Source: an archaeon
Lineage (GTDB): Archaea > Iainarchaeota > Iainarchaeia > Iainarchaeales > Iainarchaeaceae
Length of the DNA stretch: 15,738 nt
Direction of reading: 5' to 3'
Assembly: GCA_024653905.1 (NCBI GenBank)
Contig: JANLGZ010000016.1
Location: forward strand, 1 to 15,738
The position numbers and the translations under genes were made by a program. The notes below the pieces were generated by a model, which was not told the origin of the DNA, made no database searches, and saw only the letters and a program-made list of their open reading frames with translations. Shown piece by piece: positions 14,173 to 15,738 of the stretch. Position 1 is the stretch's first letter. Each line of letters starts with the position of its first letter.

Positions 14173-14439
14173 GAGCAGCAGGCCGTAAGCCGCCTTCTGT
14201 TCTGACCAAAACCATCAATCAAGGGTTTTTGTTTCTTTCGAAACTGGTCGCATTGGCATTTGACTAAGCGTCACAAAGGACTTGCACCCTGCTACGAGCC
14301 GTTTCATCCCTTGCCAAAGCATGGGTTCGTTTCTGTTCCCGTAGGCCCTCTCTCGAGGCATGTGTTTTTGTGGGTGGGCGGACTTTCCTCAGTTCAGACA
14401 GGCAAACGCCCGGAACCGATAGCCAATCACCTGCTACTC
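14173..14439 (-). ncRNA. rnpB: RNase P RNA (archaeal)
   Basis: Catalytic RNA of RNase P, which removes 5' leaders from pre-tRNAs. The universal core is present on the minus strand: GAGGAAAGTCCGCC (complement of 14377-14390, CR-I), ACAGAAACG (14328-14336), GGGTGCAAGTCC near 14280, and AGAAGGCGGCTTACGGC (14182-14198, CR-V). CCGCC and GGCGG of CR-I and CR-V can form the P4 pseudoknot. The ends are set by P1: GAGTAGCAGG (14430-14439) pairs with CCTGCTGCTC (14173-14182), one wobble. At about 267 nucleotides it is at the short end for archaea, so some peripheral helices must be reduced. A TATA box, CTTTAAAAAT (14461-14470), lies 26 bases upstream. A two-hairpin element follows directly. Confidence 0.95.
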
Positions 14440-14460
14440 GCATATATTGGCCATTTAATG

Positions 14461-14470
14461 ATTTTTAAAG
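14461..14470 (-). promoter_or_regulatory. TATA box of RNase P RNA
   Basis: CTTTAAAAAT on the minus strand is centred 26 bases from position 14440, so transcription should start at or next to the P1 helix with little or no 5' leader. Confidence 0.6.
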
Positions 14471-14480
14471 GTAACGAAAG

Positions 14481-14490
14481 GGTTTAAAGA
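14481..14490 (+). promoter_or_regulatory. TATA box of the gene at 14512
   Basis: GGTTTAAAGA, preceded by the purine-rich CGAAAG as a possible BRE, is centred 27 bases before ATG 14512. The divergent rnpB box lies only 10 bases away, so the two initiation complexes probably cannot form at once. Confidence 0.5.
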
Positions 14491-14511
14491 ATGAAAAAAC
14501 ATTAATATAAA

Positions 14512-15087
14512 ATGTCAAAAAAAACAAGCAAAGCAGTAGTAAAAGCGAGAGCAAAAACACGCCAAGCTGAACGCAAATCAGAACAGCGGGCAACAGAAAA
14601 AGAAGTTGACTTGGCAAAAGTACAACAACGAATTGTTCCTGACGCATGGGCTGCTTCAATACGGGCAAAGCCTATTGGATATGCACCTGAAACGGCATAT
14701 GAAAGATATAAAATTGCAAACGCAATAATAATAGAAAAAAGAAGACAAAAGCAACTGACAAAATTGGAACTTGAACTGGCACAAAAATCTATGCGCAAAA
14801 GATTTGCAGACGAACTGGCTTCAACCCTGGCAGTAGAAATGGAATCACGATATGGTAAAGCCAGGCATACTTTAACTCTTCAAAAATGGATGGAAAGTAA
14901 TCTTGAAACATATTTTGGTCGATACGAGTTTCTCAAAACAGACGATGCTGCCCATGTCGCATATTCTCTCAAAGAATTAATTAAAGGTGACATACCAATA
15001 GAAGAAATCTATACTCTGTTCAACAAGAAATTAGAAAAAACTTTTGGAGTTATGAAATTAAAACAGAAAGGCAACCTACTTTACTAA
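14512..15087 (+). CDS. Unknown charged, largely helical protein
   Basis: I do not recognise this 191-residue protein. The first about 40 residues are highly basic (MSKKTSKAVVKARAKTRQAE, then KSEQRATEKEVDLAKVQQR). A possible long helix or coiled coil runs over about 66-100 (YERYKIANAIIIEKRRQKQL, KLELELAQKSMRKRF). The C-terminal part (about 115-190) reads as a small mixed domain with WMESNLETYFGRYEFLKTDD and a helix around IPIEEIYTLFNKKLEKTFG. There is no signal peptide, membrane segment or recognisable catalytic motif. The start is supported by a TATA box 27 bases upstream. It is divergent from rnpB and convergent with 23S rRNA, followed by three small hairpins and T-rich sequence. A nucleic-acid-binding role is a guess from charge. 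Confidence 0.65.
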   Translation: MSKKTSKAVVKARAKTRQAERKSEQRATEKEVDLAKVQQRIVPDAWAASIRAKPIGYAPETAYERYKIANAIIIEKRRQKQLTKLELELAQKSMRKRFADELASTLAVEMESRYGKARHTLTLQKWMESNLETYFGRYEFLKTDDAAHVAYSLKELIKGDIPIEEIYTLFNKKLEKTFGVMKLKQKGNLLY

Positions 15088-15102
15088 TCTGTAGCTTCAC
15101 TA

Positions 15103-15185
15103 GACCAAACAATGGTTCTTAAAAAAGCAAATCAGCTTTTGTGCGGATGCTAACCGCATTAAAAAAAACCAAAAAAAGTTTTTTA
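15103..15185 (+). terminator. Three tandem hairpins and T tract after the gene at 14512
   Basis: Three compact hairpins follow one another: GACCA/TGGTT (15103-15107, 15113-15117), AAAAGC/GCTTTT (15123-15128, 15135-15140) and TGCGG/CCGCA (15142-15146, 15154-15158). An A-rich stretch and GTTTTTT at 15179-15185 come next. The layout fits a 3' untranslated region with terminator. A separate small RNA cannot be excluded. From 15186 to 15241 the plus strand is T-rich with no gene visible. Confidence 0.45.
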
Positions 15186-15241
15186 AATTTTATTTATTGT
15201 TTTTTCATTAATTTATTTTCTTTCTTTTTGATACTTTTTTT

Positions 15242-15299
15242 TGCGCTTCTCTTTCTTTTTAGCGCAGGTTTTTCTTTCTCTTGAGAAGAGAAAGAAAAA
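15242..15299 (-). terminator. Two-hairpin element after 23S rRNA, with triplex-forming tracts
   Basis: Plus-strand coordinates: TTTTTCTTTCTCTT (15269-15282), loop GAG, and its perfect complement AAGAGAAAGAAAAA (15286-15299) make a 14-bp hairpin. Two bases away, TGCGCT (15242-15247) and AGCGCA (15261-15266) make a 6-bp GC-rich hairpin whose interior is TTCTCTTTCTTTTT (15247-15260), the exact mirror image of the first pyrimidine arm. On the minus strand the first tract after the rRNA is ACTTTTTTCTTTC, a plausible archaeal terminator. Layout and the two-base spacing match the element after RNase P RNA. Confidence 0.6.
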
Positions 15300-15301
15300 A
15301 G

Positions 15302-15738
15302 TGCATGCATTGGTTCAAAGCTCGATTATAGAGTTCTCTCGGGTTTTTAGTATTAGTGGGCTTAATTTCTCGCGTAAGCTTGAAACTTACACCTCTAACC
15401 TATCAATCCGGTCTTTTACCGGTACCCTTGTTCCTATCCTCCAAGATTTTACACTTAAAGATTTGGAAGCGAGTGTCTCTTTTTAGGGGCTTCTTCGAGC
15501 TTAGATGCTTTCAGCTCTTATAAGCTATGGCGTAGCTACCCAGCGATGCCTTGTCAGACAACTGGTTAACCAGAGGCCACGAAGCACCGTTCCTCTCGTA
15601 CTGAATGCTCCTTCCCCTCAGACACTCGACAACTCCAACAGATAGTAACCAAACTGGCTCGCACCGTTCTTAACCCAACTAACGTTCGGTTTTAATCAGT
15701 TAACACCTGCACCCTTGGCCGCTTATGCACGGCCAGGA
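15302..15738 (-). rRNA. 23S ribosomal RNA, 3' end (partial, continues past right edge)
   Basis: The complement of 15587-15602 is AGTACGAGAGGAACGG, the universal sarcin-ricin loop that binds elongation factors. Further 3' come GCTGAAAGCATCTAAGC, a hairpin CCGGT/ACCGG (15408-15412, 15418-15422), another GTAAG/CTTAC (15374-15378, 15386-15390) and CCACTAATACTAA, equivalent to the last conserved segment before the 3' end in other 23S rRNAs. The mature 3' end is uncertain. By comparison with E. coli it could fall near 15335-15345, leaving a precursor trailer to about 15302, where a palindrome TGCATGCA (15302-15309) adjoins the two-hairpin element. Only the last about 437 bases are in the window. 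The convergent neighbour is the unknown gene at 14512. Confidence 0.95.

Noticed and set aside
14019..14222. Minus-strand open frame encoding a lysine-rich 67-residue peptide
   Set aside because: It runs through the RNase P RNA core and into the purine-rich trailer. The lysines simply reflect AAA/AAG repeats, and there is no promoter of its own.
14512..15087. Toxin-antitoxin or CRISPR-associated assignment for the unknown charged gene
   Set aside because: No repeats, spacers, partner gene or recognisable motifs support it. No CRISPR array or insertion sequence was seen anywhere in the window.
15241..15486. Plus-strand open frame of 81 codons
   Set aside because: It lies antisense to the hairpin element and the 23S rRNA 3' end; the conserved rRNA sequence explains it.

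Overview
The window reads as chromosomal DNA of an AT-rich archaeon, most likely a DPANN-type lineage (Woesearchaeota/Pacearchaeota-like; phylum is inference, domain is solid). The evidence is an archaeal-type AlaRS with an N-terminal zinc-binding extension, archaeal RNase P RNA and 23S rRNA, tRNAs without an encoded CCA, and archaeal TATA boxes 25-30 bases upstream of almost every start codon, so most mRNAs should be leaderless or nearly so.

Layout, left to right. 1-269 (-): a small gene whose reading frame is broken by a one-base shift and which runs off the left edge. 391-473 (-): tRNA-Leu(GAG). 564-1940 (+): 12-segment APC-family amino acid permease. 1986-2906 (+): membrane-anchored protein with a glutamine-amidotransferase-like fold. 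2910-3692 (-): slipin/stomatin (SPFH). 3761-3835 (+): tRNA-Arg(UCU). 3907-4440 (+): small basic protein with a JAMM/MPN-like metal-site pattern. 4504-6195 (+): ArgRS. 6229-7911 (+): compact RelA/SpoT homologue with an intact ppGpp hydrolase site and an eroded synthetase. 7918-10962 (-): LeuRS with a bacterial-type body and an archaeal-looking C-terminus. 10998-13532 (-): archaeal AlaRS with a shortened C-terminus. 13578-13940 (-): unknown small basic protein. 14173-14439 (-): RNase P RNA. 14512-15087 (+): unknown charged protein. About 15302-15738 (-): 3' end of 23S rRNA, cut by the right edge.

Most of the window serves translation: two tRNAs with their cognate synthetases (Leu, Arg), a third synthetase (Ala), RNase P RNA for tRNA 5' processing, and 23S rRNA. 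The RelA/SpoT homologue and the amino acid permease fit this setting, since (p)ppGpp in bacteria couples amino acid supply to tRNA charging. That link is inference from neighbourhood and family.

The most unusual signal is not a gene. Directly after both large structural RNAs on the minus strand (RNase P RNA and 23S rRNA) lies the same two-part element with unrelated sequence but matched architecture: a perfect pyrimidine/purine hairpin of 13-14 bp with a 2-3 base loop, then exactly two bases, then a 6-bp GC-rich hairpin whose loop holds a mirror copy of the pyrimidine tract. The three tracts could form an uninterrupted 12-14-triplet pyrimidine-motif triplex. I know of no described element of this form. 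Stretches over 300 bases without a gene do not occur; the two longest gaps (13973-14172 and 15088-15301) hold these elements and are described.
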